Notes: generated by a model not told the origin, from the letters alone. DNA of 38,248 nt from an uncultured Paraglaciecola sp. (GCF_913020055.1 NZ_CAJWCF010000041.1:1-38248), one strand, 5' to 3'. Positions 9,924-18,642 are shown, numbered from the stretch's first letter. Program-made: numbers and translations.

Positions 9924-10499
9924 CTCAACCAATTGTGTCAGAAAATCTAAAGCCTTAATACAGTCTTTTTGCTGCAAAAATTGTTGTTTTTGTTCCGCAT
10001 TGACTGGCAATAACTCTAACCAGCGATAAATCACCCATATTGGATCATTAAATTTAGGGTTTTGGTGTAACACTTGCAATTCTGGGTACTTGTCAAAAAT
10101 TTCTTTTAACCTTTCATCAATTGGCGATATGAGATGATTTACAGCCTGGGCCGTCCATTCATCTGACCACTGACATTCACCTATCCTCAACTCGTCAATT
10201 TCAGTTGTAACTGATAAGATCTTAAAACACCTTTGCCCTTCAACAGTAACACTTAGTAAACCATCATCCAGCAAATTGAAATCGATAACCTTGACGTAAG
10301 TACCCATTGGATAAATGTGCTCATTTCTATCTCTGTCTCCTTGTGCATTCACCATACAAATACCAAAACCAGTATCGGCTGCACATGCTTCTTTAACCAA
10401 GCGTACATATCTAGGTTCAAATATTCTCAATGACATCCTACCGCCCGGTAATAGGTGCGCCGAAAGAGGAAACAAAGGTATAGTGAAGCAAGCGTTCAT
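9921..10499 (-). CDS. LON substrate-binding-domain protein
   Basis: A 192-residue stand-alone LON N-terminal domain (substrate-binding fold of Lon protease) with no ATPase or protease part. The opening 'IPLFPLSAHLLPGGRMSLRIFEPRY' pattern (about 7-31) is diagnostic. The biochemical role of such free LON domains is not established; they probably bind proteins or peptides. It lies immediately upstream of the ECF sigma gene, with the sigma promoter starting inside its stop codon, and has its own ECF-like promoter at 10531-10560. A stress-response role is inferred from that. Confidence 0.88.
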   Translation of the reverse strand: MNACFTIPLFPLSAHLLPGGRMSLRIFEPRYVRLVKEACAADTGFGICMVNAQGDRDRNEHIYPMGTYVKVIDFNLLDDGLLSVTVEGQRCFKILSVTTEIDELRIGECQWSDEWTAQAVNHLISPIDERLKEIFDKYPELQVLHQNPKFNDPIWVIYRWLELLPVNAEQKQQFLQQKDCIKALDFLTQLVE

Positions 10500-10530
10500 A
10501 TAAAAAATTATCTTAGAGTAATTAATGAAC

Positions 10531-10560
10531 TCGATACGCCTACTTCTCTGATTTAGATCT
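10531..10560 (-). promoter_or_regulatory. Probable ECF11-type promoter for the LON-domain gene
   Basis: On the minus strand AGATC (10556-10560), 18 bases, GTATCGA (10531-10537). It departs by one base in each box from the two stronger sites. The identical spacing and its position 32 bases before the LON start argue that it is real. Confidence 0.5.
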
Positions 10561-10588
10561 TAAATAAATTGTGAAGTTATCAACTAAG

Positions 10589-10618
10589 TGATCTCTTCAT
10601 GGCGCAGCGAGGTATGTA
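10589..10618 (+). promoter_or_regulatory. ECF11-type promoter of the five-gene lipid operon
   Basis: TGATC (10589-10593), 18 bases, GTATGTA (10612-10618). This is the same architecture as the sigma gene's promoter. Transcription would start near 10625, leaving a leader of about 65 bases before the amine oxidase ATG at 10691. Confidence 0.8.
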
Positions 10619-10690
10619 ATACCAAAAAATTGAAAGTCTTCATGTCACTGATTTGTATCGCGACATGTTTGGAAAAGCCATAGGACTAAA

Positions 10691-11956
10691 ATGAATAAAC
10701 AGATAGCAATAATAGGCACAGGGATTTCAGGGCTAACCTGTGGGCACCTGCTCAACAAAAAGCACGACCTGACTTTTTTTGAAGCAAATAACTATATTGG
10801 CGGACATACTGCAACTAAAGATGTTGAAGTAAACGGAAGACAATACGCAATTGACACAGGATTTATTGTTTTTAACGATTGGACCTATCCGAACTTTATT
10901 AAATTAATGGACAAAATTGGCGTTCAATCCCAAGCCACCGAAATGAGCTTTAGTGTTAAAAACTTATCTCAAAATCTTGAGTACAATGGCAATACACTAA
11001 ACAGCCTATTTGCGCAAAGAAGAAATATAATACGCCCAAAATTTTGGAGGATTGTCCGAGACATTCTGAAGTTTAATAAAATATGTAAACAAGCAGCCAA
11101 AGCAGATACTGATTTTGGGCGCCAGACATTGCACGAGTTTCTCATCCAACACCAGTTCAGTGAAGATTTCACCTACAACTATATATTACCCATGTGTGCA
11201 GCAATTTGGTCGACAAGTTTAGAGGATATCAAAGCCTTTCCGTTTACATTTTTTCTGCGGTTTTTCAATAACCATGGATTACTCAATATTACTGACAGAC
11301 CCCAATGGCGTTCTATTAAAGGAGGCTCTAGAGAATATATAAAGCCGTTGATTGCTGGTTTTGAAGATAGAATAAAGCTTAATAGCTCAGTAAAATCAGT
11401 ATCGGACAGGGATAACAAAAAACTCTTAGTTCTACAGGACGATTCCGAATTTTTATTCGATGAAGTTATCTTTGCTTGTCATAGCGATCAGGCTTTAGCC
11501 ATTATTGCAGCGCCGAGTGCAAGCCAAAACGAAATTTTAGGCGATATCCGTTATGCGAAAAACGAAGTCATTTTACACACTGATGAAAGCGTTCTGCCTA
11601 TAAGAAAACTGGCATGGGCAAGCTGGAACTATTTAATAAAAGGATACCAAGGAGAATTCCAAGCTCCAGCAGTGTTAACCTACAACATGAACATCCTGCA
11701 AAATATTCAATCAGACACTACCTTTTGTGTCACTCTGAATAACACAAAAGATATTGACCCAGAAAAAATATTAGGCACCTATCATTACGCTCATCCTCAG
11801 TTTACAAACCAAACAATTGAGGCCCAAACTAGATGGGCAGAAATATCTGGAAAAAAAGGGATGCATTTCTGCGGGGCATACTGGTTAAACGGATTTCACG
11901 AAGACGGAGTTCGCAGTGCTTTAGATGTGTGCGCTGCATTTGGCGAACAACTCTAG
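10691..11956 (+). CDS. FAD-dependent amine oxidase-like protein (COG2907)
   Basis: A flavoprotein of the COG2907 amine oxidase/desaturase-like group. The N-terminal Rossmann motif GTGISGL (about 9-15) is followed by an acidic residue in 'FFEANNYIGGHT', which would bind the FAD ribose. The 421-residue length is normal. The group is regularly found beside DUF1365 and cyclopropane-fatty-acid-synthase-like genes under RpoE/ChrR control, where it is thought to modify membrane fatty acids. The substrate is not known from sequence. It is first in an operon of five tightly spaced genes; its TAG stop shares one base with the GTG start of the next gene. Confidence 0.92.
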   Translation: MNKQIAIIGTGISGLTCGHLLNKKHDLTFFEANNYIGGHTATKDVEVNGRQYAIDTGFIVFNDWTYPNFIKLMDKIGVQSQATEMSFSVKNLSQNLEYNGNTLNSLFAQRRNIIRPKFWRIVRDILKFNKICKQAAKADTDFGRQTLHEFLIQHQFSEDFTYNYILPMCAAIWSTSLEDIKAFPFTFFLRFFNNHGLLNITDRPQWRSIKGGSREYIKPLIAGFEDRIKLNSSVKSVSDRDNKKLLVLQDDSEFLFDEVIFACHSDQALAIIAAPSASQNEILGDIRYAKNEVILHTDESVLPIRKLAWASWNYLIKGYQGEFQAPAVLTYNMNILQNIQSDTTFCVTLNNTKDIDPEKILGTYHYAHPQFTNQTIEAQTRWAEISGKKGMHFCGAYWLNGFHEDGVRSALDVCAAFGEQL

Positions 11957-12684
11957 TGCAAAGCGCATTGTACAAGGGAAGTGTATTTCACAGCCGATTT
12001 GTGCCGCAAAAACATGCGTTTACCTATCAAATATTTTTACTTTGGCTCAACCTCGATGAAATTAATTTGCTTGAAACCGAGGTCAGGGGGTTTTCAGCAA
12101 AATCATGGGCGCCGATTAGGTTTAAACGCAGTGACTATTTTGGCAACCCAGACAAGCCGTTAAAACAATCGGTATTAGAAAAGATGTCGGAACTGGCCGA
12201 ACAACAGCTAGTGGGTAACGTTTATTTACTCGGACAAACACGCACTTTTGGACTGTATTTTAGCCCAGTTAACTTTTATTACTTACAACAACAAGACGGT
12301 TCTTTTAGTCATTTGTTAGCCGAAGTAAGCAACACCCCTTGGAATGATCGGCACTGTTATTTGGTAGATTTAGCCAAACAAGAAGATTGCGATAAGGTTT
12401 TTCATGTTTCCCCATTTAACCCGATGGATATGCAATATAAGTGGAACATTTCACAACCAGAGCAATCACTTAAATTAACCTTATCTTGTCATAAAGAGGT
12501 GAAACACTTTGTAGCCAGTTTAAATTTGTCCCGAATAGAACTGAACTCAAAAAGCCTTTGTAACGTATTACTTAGCATTCCTAGCATGACGATAAAAACC
12601 GTGTTCGGAATTTATTGGCAAGCACTCAAACTATTTATTAAAGGTGTGCCATTTTATTCACACCCAGAACAAGGTAAAAAATAA
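11956..12684 (+). CDS. DUF1365 family protein
   Basis: DUF1365 proteins are partners of the amine oxidase and the CFA synthase-like enzyme in the ECF/ChrR regulon; their activity is unproven. I place the start at the GTG of 'TAGTG', giving 242 residues that begin MQSALYKGSVFHSRF, which matches the family's usual opening. An ATG 123 bases upstream (11833) lies inside the preceding gene and would add residues unlike the family. Further family marks are 'YLLGQTRTFGLYFSPVNFYY' (about 88-107) and 'VFHVSPFNPMD' (about 155-165). It ends two bases before the next start. Confidence 0.9.
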   Translation: MQSALYKGSVFHSRFVPQKHAFTYQIFLLWLNLDEINLLETEVRGFSAKSWAPIRFKRSDYFGNPDKPLKQSVLEKMSELAEQQLVGNVYLLGQTRTFGLYFSPVNFYYLQQQDGSFSHLLAEVSNTPWNDRHCYLVDLAKQEDCDKVFHVSPFNPMDMQYKWNISQPEQSLKLTLSCHKEVKHFVASLNLSRIELNSKSLCNVLLSIPSMTIKTVFGIYWQALKLFIKGVPFYSHPEQGKK

Positions 12685-12686
12685 TT

Positions 12687-13940
12687 ATGCCAAACGGAGA
12701 ACAAGTATTAGTTGAATCTTCAGGCTCATCTTGGCAACACAAATTGTGCCGAGCCGTTATGTTAAAAGTGTTTGCCAGCTTGCCCCAAGGTCAGATGATG
12801 ATTAAAGAAAAAGGCGTGTTAGTGAAAACCTATGGTCAGAAGGAATCTGACTTACACGCTGAAATTGATATTCAATGCTTAAGCGTTTATCAAAAGCTAC
12901 TGTTTGGTGGCAGTGTGGCGTCGGGCGAAACCTTCTCAGAAGGTCTATGGACCACGCCTAACCTAACCAATGTTATCCGTATTTTTGCCCGTAACTTGCC
13001 AGTACTCGACAATTGGGAAGCAAAAATGGAGTGGCTGGCTTTTCCTATTCGTAAGATTAGTCATCTGGCCAACAAAAACTCTGAAACCGGTTCAAAGAAA
13101 AACATTGCCGCACATTATGATTTAGGCAATAAACTCTACACTCGCTTTCTTGATGACAGCATGATGTATTCTGCCGCCATCTACCCGTCGCATGACGCTA
13201 CTCTGGCACAAGCTCAGACCACTAAACTGAAAGCTATCTGTGACAAATTACAGTTAGTCCCCGAAGACCATTTAATCGAAATTGGTACTGGTTGGGGTGG
13301 ATTAGCAATATATGCAGCGAAAAACTACGGTTGCCAGGTAACTACCACCACCATTTCAGAAGAACAACATCAATACACCCAGGACTTAGTTAACAAGGAA
13401 GGTCTACAAGACAAAATTACCCTGTTGAAAAAAGACTATAGATTACTCGAAGGCAAGTACGACAAATTGGTGTCAATTGAAATGATTGAAGCGGTAGGTA
13501 AAGAATACTTGCCGACTTTCTTTAAAAAATGCTCGAGCCTGCTAAAAGACCAAGGTTTAATGGTACTGCAGGCAATCACTATTAGTGATCATCGCTTTGA
13601 CAGTTACAGTAAAAGTGTCGACTTTATTCAGAAACATATCTTTCCAGGTGGTTTTTTGCCATCACAATTATTGATTAACCAACACTTAAGAAAACACACT
13701 AATTTAATGATCCGTGATTTGCACGATATCGGTCTAGATTACGCCAGAACACTTCAAGACTGGCATTACAAACTACTCGAAAACAAAGAACCGCTAGCCA
13801 AAGACGGTTATGACGAGCGATTTATGAATATGTGGCGTTATTACTTTAGTTACTGCGAAGGCGGCTTCTTGGAGCGCACCATCAGTACGGTGCAATTAGT
13901 CATCAGTAAACCTGCATTTTCAAACAGCATTAGTCGTTAA
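12687..13940 (+). CDS. cfa: Cyclopropane-fatty-acyl-phospholipid synthase-like methyltransferase
   Basis: A SAM-dependent enzyme that acts on the double bond of unsaturated acyl chains in membrane phospholipids; it could make cyclopropane or methyl-branched chains. The 417-residue protein has an N-terminal lipid-binding part (1-130) and a methyltransferase domain with 'AAHYDLGN' (about 141-148), 'MMYSAAIY' and the SAM loop EIGTGWGG (198-205). In Rhodobacter, methyltransferases of this type belong to the RpoE/ChrR regulon and serve in cyclopropane or furan fatty acid formation, so either product is possible here. Third gene of the operon. Confidence 0.93.
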   Translation: MPNGEQVLVESSGSSWQHKLCRAVMLKVFASLPQGQMMIKEKGVLVKTYGQKESDLHAEIDIQCLSVYQKLLFGGSVASGETFSEGLWTTPNLTNVIRIFARNLPVLDNWEAKMEWLAFPIRKISHLANKNSETGSKKNIAAHYDLGNKLYTRFLDDSMMYSAAIYPSHDATLAQAQTTKLKAICDKLQLVPEDHLIEIGTGWGGLAIYAAKNYGCQVTTTTISEEQHQYTQDLVNKEGLQDKITLLKKDYRLLEGKYDKLVSIEMIEAVGKEYLPTFFKKCSSLLKDQGLMVLQAITISDHRFDSYSKSVDFIQKHIFPGGFLPSQLLINQHLRKHTNLMIRDLHDIGLDYARTLQDWHYKLLENKEPLAKDGYDERFMNMWRYYFSYCEGGFLERTISTVQLVISKPAFSNSISR

Positions 13941-13952
13941 GGACTGTAGGAT

Positions 13953-14480
13953 ATGAAAAATCAAACCACTACCATCCTGATTTTTTGGCTTATAACCGTC
14001 TTATTTTCCTCATTTTATTCTGGAGCCACTATGGCCACCCCATTTCCTAACTTAAAAAAAGTAGGAGAAGGCAAACTAAAAGTGTTGTTTTGGGATGTCT
14101 ACAATTCAAGCCTATATAATCAAACCGGTGAGTATCAAGCAGAACACTTCCCACAAGTGTTGAAAATTGACTATTTGCGGGATATTGACGCTGAAGACTT
14201 AATAGACAGAACCCAAGAAGAATGGGAAAGGCTAGGACTTGCCCCTGCAATTTATGCTCCTTGGCTGCCCCTACTTACCAACATACTTCCAAATATCAAA
14301 AAAGGCGACACGATTCTATTGAACGTTGATAAAGACCAACAAAGTGAATTTTTCTTTAATAACAAAACAATTGGCAAAATTAACGACCAATCATTCGGAA
14401 AAAGTTTTTTACGCATCTGGCTTGACGAAAATAGTAGTTACCCCAAAGTACGCAACAAACTAATCGGATTAACTAAATGA
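13953..14480 (+). CDS. Exported chalcone isomerase-like protein
   Basis: A 175-residue protein with an N-terminal hydrophobic signal segment (about 8-28, likely cleaved after a small residue near 'GATMA'). It continues into the bacterial chalcone-isomerase-like domain: 'GEGKLKVLFWDVYNSSLY', 'LKIDYLRDIDAEDLIDRTQEEWERLG'. The family resembles plant fatty-acid-binding chalcone isomerase folds, and a periplasmic lipid-related role is likely but unproven. It follows cfa by 12 bases and overlaps the next gene by four (ATGA). Confidence 0.88.
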   Translation: MKNQTTTILIFWLITVLFSSFYSGATMATPFPNLKKVGEGKLKVLFWDVYNSSLYNQTGEYQAEHFPQVLKIDYLRDIDAEDLIDRTQEEWERLGLAPAIYAPWLPLLTNILPNIKKGDTILLNVDKDQQSEFFFNNKTIGKINDQSFGKSFLRIWLDENSSYPKVRNKLIGLTK

Positions 14481-15025
14481 TTTCAATTAAATATGTATTG
14501 CTCGTACTAATCATTCCCTTTATTTTATCATGTAGCAGCGCCCTTGATGATTACGACAACACTACACCTGAATTTGATTTAGCCACATATTTTGATGGAG
14601 AAGTCACCGCCTGGGGCATAGTACAAGACTATAGCAACAAACTGACCAGACGCTTTTGTGTCGACATTGTAGGGACATGGCAAGGGAATAAAGGCCAATT
14701 ACATGAGACCTTTTACTATAACAATGATGAACAACAAATTCGAATATGGGATTTAATAATTGCTGGAGATGGCAGTGTCACAGGTGGTGCAGCTGATGTG
14801 ATAGGTCAAGCCAGTGGAGGTTCACAAGGCACTGCTTTTAATTGGCAATATACTTTACGTATACCGGTTGATGACACCGAATATGACTTATTCGTCGATG
14901 ATTGGATGTTTATGCTAGATACAGACCGAGTAATGAATAGATCTTATATGAAGAAATTGGGTGTAACTGTGGCAGAGATATCTATCTTTTTTGACAAAAC
15001 GAAACCCGTTAGAAAGTGTCAGTAG
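14477..15025 (+). CDS. DUF3833 lipoprotein
   Basis: A 182-residue predicted lipoprotein: hydrophobic segment (about 5-17), lipobox ILSC, then the DUF3833 domain with 'FDGEVTAWGIVQDYSNKLTR' and 'LHETFYYNNDEQQIRIW'. Such proteins commonly close ECF/ChrR lipid operons. Their lipocalin-like size suggests lipid handling in the envelope, but no activity is known. The ATG overlaps the preceding stop. A perfect hairpin spans its own stop codon. Confidence 0.88.
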   Translation: MISIKYVLLVLIIPFILSCSSALDDYDNTTPEFDLATYFDGEVTAWGIVQDYSNKLTRRFCVDIVGTWQGNKGQLHETFYYNNDEQQIRIWDLIIAGDGSVTGGAADVIGQASGGSQGTAFNWQYTLRIPVDDTEYDLFVDDWMFMLDTDRVMNRSYMKKLGVTVAEISIFFDKTKPVRKCQ

Positions 15026-15037
15026 AAATACTGACAC
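15016..15037. terminator. Hairpin over the end of the lipid operon
   Basis: Nine perfect base pairs (15016-15024 with 15029-15037) close a GAAA tetraloop. The stem includes the TAG stop (15023-15025). No T-run follows, so this may protect the 3' end of the message or give weak termination rather than act as a standard intrinsic terminator. Confidence 0.5.
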
Positions 15038-15074
15038 CAATTATCACGAGTTTAGGCTCAAAATAACCTCAATA

Positions 15075-15100
15075 TAAACTCATTATATTCAATGAGTTTA
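15075..15100. terminator. AT-rich hairpin between convergent genes
   Basis: A perfect 10-bp stem (15075-15084 with 15091-15100), loop ATATTC, between the lipid operon and the convergent isomerase gene. A smaller inverted repeat ACCAC/GTGGT follows at 15101-15116. No good T-run is present on either strand. Confidence 0.4.
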
Positions 15101-15133
15101 ACCACTTCCTTGTGGTAGTCCTTAACTTTTCAA

Positions 15134-15769
15134 TTAAGCGATAATGCTTTTTACAAAAGCAGCAATATCATCATCCTGGCAGTTATTAAAGAAACAAGCT
15201 TGGAAACGTTCGCCACCAAATGCGGTTTTCAATAATTCAGGATCTATCGCTTTCAGTCCTTCTAAAAATGGTTTGGTAGTGGCTACTTTCACACTTTCAA
15301 GTATGCCAGCATTAGTCACTTGTGATTCACGACGTTCAGGCGGGTAACCTAAGCCCTTTTCACCAGTGAAAGCTTTTTCAAAAATATAGCGAACATTTAA
15401 TTCAGCTCCCCAACCAAATCCTTTGGCAAAGGCCAATGCCAATGCGTTTCCACCATTAATCTGCGCGAATAAATAAGCATCCGCAGGATCGATACAATAA
15501 CCACAAGCTACGCCAGGATAAGCATTTAAGGACATTAAGGCACCTTGGCCAGTACCACATCCCGCGACGACAAAATCAATCGCTTTTGAATTTAACAATA
15601 CGCCAGCAATAATACCTAAGTGGATATAGGTTAGTCGATGATCGTTGTCATCACTCATTCCAACGTTAAAAACGATGTGACCAAGTCCCCCAGCTACATC
15701 ATTAAGTTGTTCCAACACAACAGTATTTTTTGATGCTTGGCTAAATTCGTTCATAAGGGCGATTTTCAT
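15134..15769 (-). CDS. RpiB/LacA/LacB family sugar-phosphate isomerase
   Basis: A cytoplasmic aldose-ketose isomerase of the RpiB/LacAB fold. The catalytic Cys and phosphate or anion loop are seen in VAGCGTGQGA (about 67-76). At 211 residues it is longer than classical RpiB (about 150) because of a C-terminal extension. That longer subgroup includes 4-deoxy-uronate isomerases such as DhuI, so a role in uronic-acid breakdown is possible. Without a catabolic neighbour the substrate stays open. It is transcribed alone, convergent with the lipid operon. Confidence 0.82.
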   Translation of the reverse strand: MKIALMNEFSQASKNTVVLEQLNDVAGGLGHIVFNVGMSDDNDHRLTYIHLGIIAGVLLNSKAIDFVVAGCGTGQGALMSLNAYPGVACGYCIDPADAYLFAQINGGNALALAFAKGFGWGAELNVRYIFEKAFTGEKGLGYPPERRESQVTNAGILESVKVATTKPFLEGLKAIDPELLKTAFGGERFQACFFNNCQDDDIAAFVKSIIA

Positions 15770-16283
15770 CGTTGAAGCTCCAGTTTCATTTCATAATAAA
15801 CATAGTTCGGCATATATTAGCCCAAATAATGCTTTAAATTAGCCGTTTTTATCGACTTCTAAATGATTTTAATGGAATTTATTTTATAAACTTAACGATA
15901 GATTATTGAGGTAATTATATATGAGGGAAGAGATGATTTGCTACGGTGCGGTTAGTTCACTTGAACAAATCTAACTTAAGTACGCTGACTATTGCTCACC
16001 AAGGCCATAATAAACTGATGGGCTTAGTAAATTTCAGGCAAAAAAATGCCTGATATAAAATCAGGCATAAAAGAGAACACACATAAACAAAAACACATAT
16101 AAATAAAGGACACACAGATAAGACTTGGGTCTTTACAAAAAGTTCAGTTAGGTTTTAATTTATATTTTATATAGCAACACTTTTCATTAGAACGACTTAC
16201 TACTTAGAACAAATGGCACAGCGAAAAAGTAAATCACCGGACAATCACCTAATTTGAAAAGTATGCTCAACATAACTAGAAAC
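15770..16283. other. 514-base intergenic region
   Basis: No credible gene. It contains the promoter region of the RpiB-family gene near 15770-15850, the pomAB terminator at 16040-16068, and between 16069 and 16283 about 215 bases of AT-rich sequence that would be a long 3' untranslated region of pomB. Very short ORFs here (16 codons at 15921 plus, 28 codons on the minus strand) lack support. Confidence 0.6.
16040..16068 (-). terminator. Intrinsic terminator of pomAB
   Basis: A 9-bp stem, ATGCCTGAT (16046-16054) with ATCAGGCAT (16060-16068), is followed on the minus strand by seven T (16040-16046). It lies about 215 bases beyond the pomB stop and is oriented for leftward transcription. Confidence 0.85.
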
Positions 16284-17201
16284 CTACTCTAAAACAGATA
16301 TAGGATCAGATACTTTAGGTTTGCCCTGATTAATTGAAATCTCCACCCGTCTATTTCGACTGCGCCCTTGGGTATCATCGGTATCGGTCATTGGCGCTGT
16401 ATCCGCCTTACCCACAACAGACATTCGACTCTCATCAAAACCTTCAGCCCGTCTGAGTTCTTCAGCTACTGCGACTGCACGTTGTGATGACAAATCCCAA
16501 TTAGAACGATAAAGTTCATTAGAAATTTGCTGACTATCACTGTGTCCAGATACTTCAATATCACCGGGCATATCAGCTAACAAAGCGCCAATTTTGCGCA
16601 ATATGGGGATGAACTGCGGTTGCAAAAACGCTGATCCCGCAGAAAAGGAACCATTTTCTCGAATTCGTATAGTAATTTGCTGACCTAAAGATTCCATTTC
16701 AATGGCACCATCAACTATTTGTTTTTCTAATTGTTGGGCGACTTTACGCATACGCTCAGCCACTTCTTCTTGGCTAGCATTTTGACTGGTAGTTTGCTGT
16801 TCTGAAGCAGTTTGCTGGGCAGCACCACCTCTTTGTTCACCACGTTGTTTCTGACGACCACCAGCAGAGTCTTCATTACCAGCTTGGAATTCAAGCATCT
16901 CTTGGGTCATGTCTATGGTTTGTTGTTGGATCGTATCAATAGGAGTCGGTTCTGGACGGCCTGGGCGAAACTCCATGGCAATCACGCTGGTACCTTTGGG
17001 GATGTCCTTCACTTCAATTTTGTTTTGCACACCAAAAGCAAATTTCATCGACCCGGCTATTTGTTTGAACTTGAGTACATCCATCTCAGAAAACGATAAC
17101 AAAAGTACAAAGAAACACATCAACAAAGACATTAAGTCAGCAAAAGTCCCCATCCAAGCTGGTAGCCCTTTGGGGGGACATTTAGGGCATTCATCTTCCA
17201 T
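16284..17201 (-). CDS. pomB: Flagellar stator protein PomB/MotB
   Basis: PomB with PomA forms the ion channel that drives flagellar rotation. The 305-residue protein has a short cytoplasmic start with Cys-x2-Cys, one membrane helix (about 18-42) bearing the ion-carrying Asp in 'TFADLMSLLM', a Gln/Glu-rich linker (about 100-160), and an OmpA-type peptidoglycan-binding domain ('SGHSDSQQISNELYRSNWDLS', about 218-238). The cytoplasmic Cys pair and pairing with a PomA-like partner favour sodium as the coupling ion, by analogy with Vibrio. It starts three bases after pomA. Confidence 0.95.
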   Translation of the reverse strand: MEDECPKCPPKGLPAWMGTFADLMSLLMCFFVLLLSFSEMDVLKFKQIAGSMKFAFGVQNKIEVKDIPKGTSVIAMEFRPGRPEPTPIDTIQQQTIDMTQEMLEFQAGNEDSAGGRQKQRGEQRGGAAQQTASEQQTTSQNASQEEVAERMRKVAQQLEKQIVDGAIEMESLGQQITIRIRENGSFSAGSAFLQPQFIPILRKIGALLADMPGDIEVSGHSDSQQISNELYRSNWDLSSQRAVAVAEELRRAEGFDESRMSVVGKADTAPMTDTDDTQGRSRNRRVEISINQGKPKVSDPISVLE

Positions 17202-17204
17202 CAG

Positions 17205-17969
17205 TTATTCTGCATCATCTGCTGAATCACGTTTACTCGCAGCCAGATAATTTTTCAATATACCTTCAATTACCCGCGGATTTTGCCCATCAGCAATGCC
17301 AATAATTCCGTCTAACACTAAACTTTGGTTAAGTTTCTCTTCATCTGAACGATGACCTAGTTTTACTGACATAGGTAAACAAATAAGGTTAGCCAACATC
17401 GCGCCATAAAGCGTAGTTAAAAGTGCAACGGCCATAGCTGGGCCAATTGATTTTGGGTCATCCATGTTTGACAACATGGCGACCAAACCAACCAAGGTCC
17501 CGATCATGCCCATAGCGGGAGCAACATCCCCTAAGCCTTTAAAAATGCTTGCGCCAAACTCGTGGCGTTCTGTCGTCATCGCGATGTCTTTAACTAGAGT
17601 CGCTCTGACGACCTCGACATCATGACCATCCACCAACATATCAACTCCCTTCTGCATAAAAGGATTGGCAATTTCGGCTTCTTCTAATGCTAAAAACCCG
17701 CCTTTACGTGCTGCATCAGCCATTTCAACAATTTTTTCTATTTGTGATTCAGGCGTATCAATTTTGAACATAAAGGCTTTACCCGCGACTTTACCCGCTC
17801 CAAAAAACTGCCCTAAGGTATATTGAGATAACACCACAAATAAACTGCCGCAAAATACAATCAAGATTGAAGGTACATTGATAAACATGGCAATGTCACC
17901 GCCTTGGAGCATCGCCATGACAACAAAACCAATAGCGCCAAGAATACCGATTATGGTTGCTAAATCCAC
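17205..17969 (-). CDS. pomA: Flagellar stator protein PomA/MotA
   Basis: The membrane partner of PomB: 254 residues with four hydrophobic segments (about 4-22, 28-48, 148-170 and 180-202) and a large cytoplasmic loop that contacts the rotor. 'GDVAPAMGMIGTLVGLV' and 'VALLTTLYGAMLAN' are the conserved helix 3 and 4 motifs. The order pomA-pomB divergent from xseB-ispA-dxs is shared with Vibrio and related genera and supports the sodium-type assignment. Confidence 0.95.
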   Translation of the reverse strand: MDLATIIGILGAIGFVVMAMLQGGDIAMFINVPSILIVFCGSLFVVLSQYTLGQFFGAGKVAGKAFMFKIDTPESQIEKIVEMADAARKGGFLALEEAEIANPFMQKGVDMLVDGHDVEVVRATLVKDIAMTTERHEFGASIFKGLGDVAPAMGMIGTLVGLVAMLSNMDDPKSIGPAMAVALLTTLYGAMLANLICLPMSVKLGHRSDEEKLNQSLVLDGIIGIADGQNPRVIEGILKNYLAASKRDSADDAE

Positions 17970-18273
17970 ATTGTGCTCCCAATTGAAATAGAGGTATAAA
18001 TACTAACTAACAAAAACATATTGCTTGAATAAACCGAAATAACAAAGCAAAAAGGTAAATAAAATTGAAATCAAAAGATACCTAAGCCCATCATTTTATC
18101 GACAATTTTTAATATTTCTGTAGTCACCACAGTCCTTATTAGTTTAGCCTGATATTTACAATCCCGATGAAGTCACATATTTTTTAAATTTATAGCGTTT
18201 CTGAAAAGTATTTGACCCTCTTTTTTTGCTCATGTAAGGTGCGTGCCACTTCAGAAATCAGTTGAATAATTAT

Positions 18274-18516
18274 ATGACAACTCGAAAGAAACCAGAATCA
18301 CTTACGTTTGAACAATCCATGCAGGAATTGGAAACATTAGTGAGTAAAATGGAACAAGGCGACTTGCCCTTAGAAGATGCATTACAAAGCTTTGAGCGTG
18401 GTATTCAGCTTGCTCGTCACAGCCAACAGAAGTTAAAAGATGCGGAACAAAAAGTACACATTCTCACCAGCCAAAATAGTCAGCAAACCTTAGACGTATT
18501 TGAATCTGATAAGTAA
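18274..18516 (+). CDS. xseB: Exodeoxyribonuclease VII small subunit
   Basis: XseB binds XseA to make exonuclease VII, which degrades single-stranded DNA to oligonucleotides. From the ATG at 18274 the protein is 80 residues, the same as in E. coli, with the family motif 'SFEQSMQELETLVSKMEQGDLPLEDAL'-like segment at about 10-35 and 'FERGIQL'. A TTG at 18262 could add four residues but seems unnecessary. It heads the xseB-ispA-dxs operon. Confidence 0.95.
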   Translation: MTTRKKPESLTFEQSMQELETLVSKMEQGDLPLEDALQSFERGIQLARHSQQKLKDAEQKVHILTSQNSQQTLDVFESDK

Positions 18517-18642
18517 CCTGATCTCTGGATAAGAAATGTCGAAAAACGTTAACTTTTATTTATCTAAGATACTGACACAAACACTCGGTAAACACCTCAT
18601 TCAAATATGGGTAAGTGGCTTATCCATAATTCAGGTTACCAA

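Noticed and set aside
11833..11955. Upstream ATG for the DUF1365 gene
   Set aside because: It would add 41 residues translated out of frame from the amine oxidase gene and unlike the family; the coupled GTG at 11956 fits better.
15921..15974. 16-codon ORF in the RpiB/pomB gap
   Set aside because: Too short, with no conserved features and only a weak ribosome site; chance is likely.
18119..18134. Second LexA-like site near xseB (CTGT...ACAG)
   Set aside because: The spacing is seven bases, not eight, and the core is not A/T-rich.
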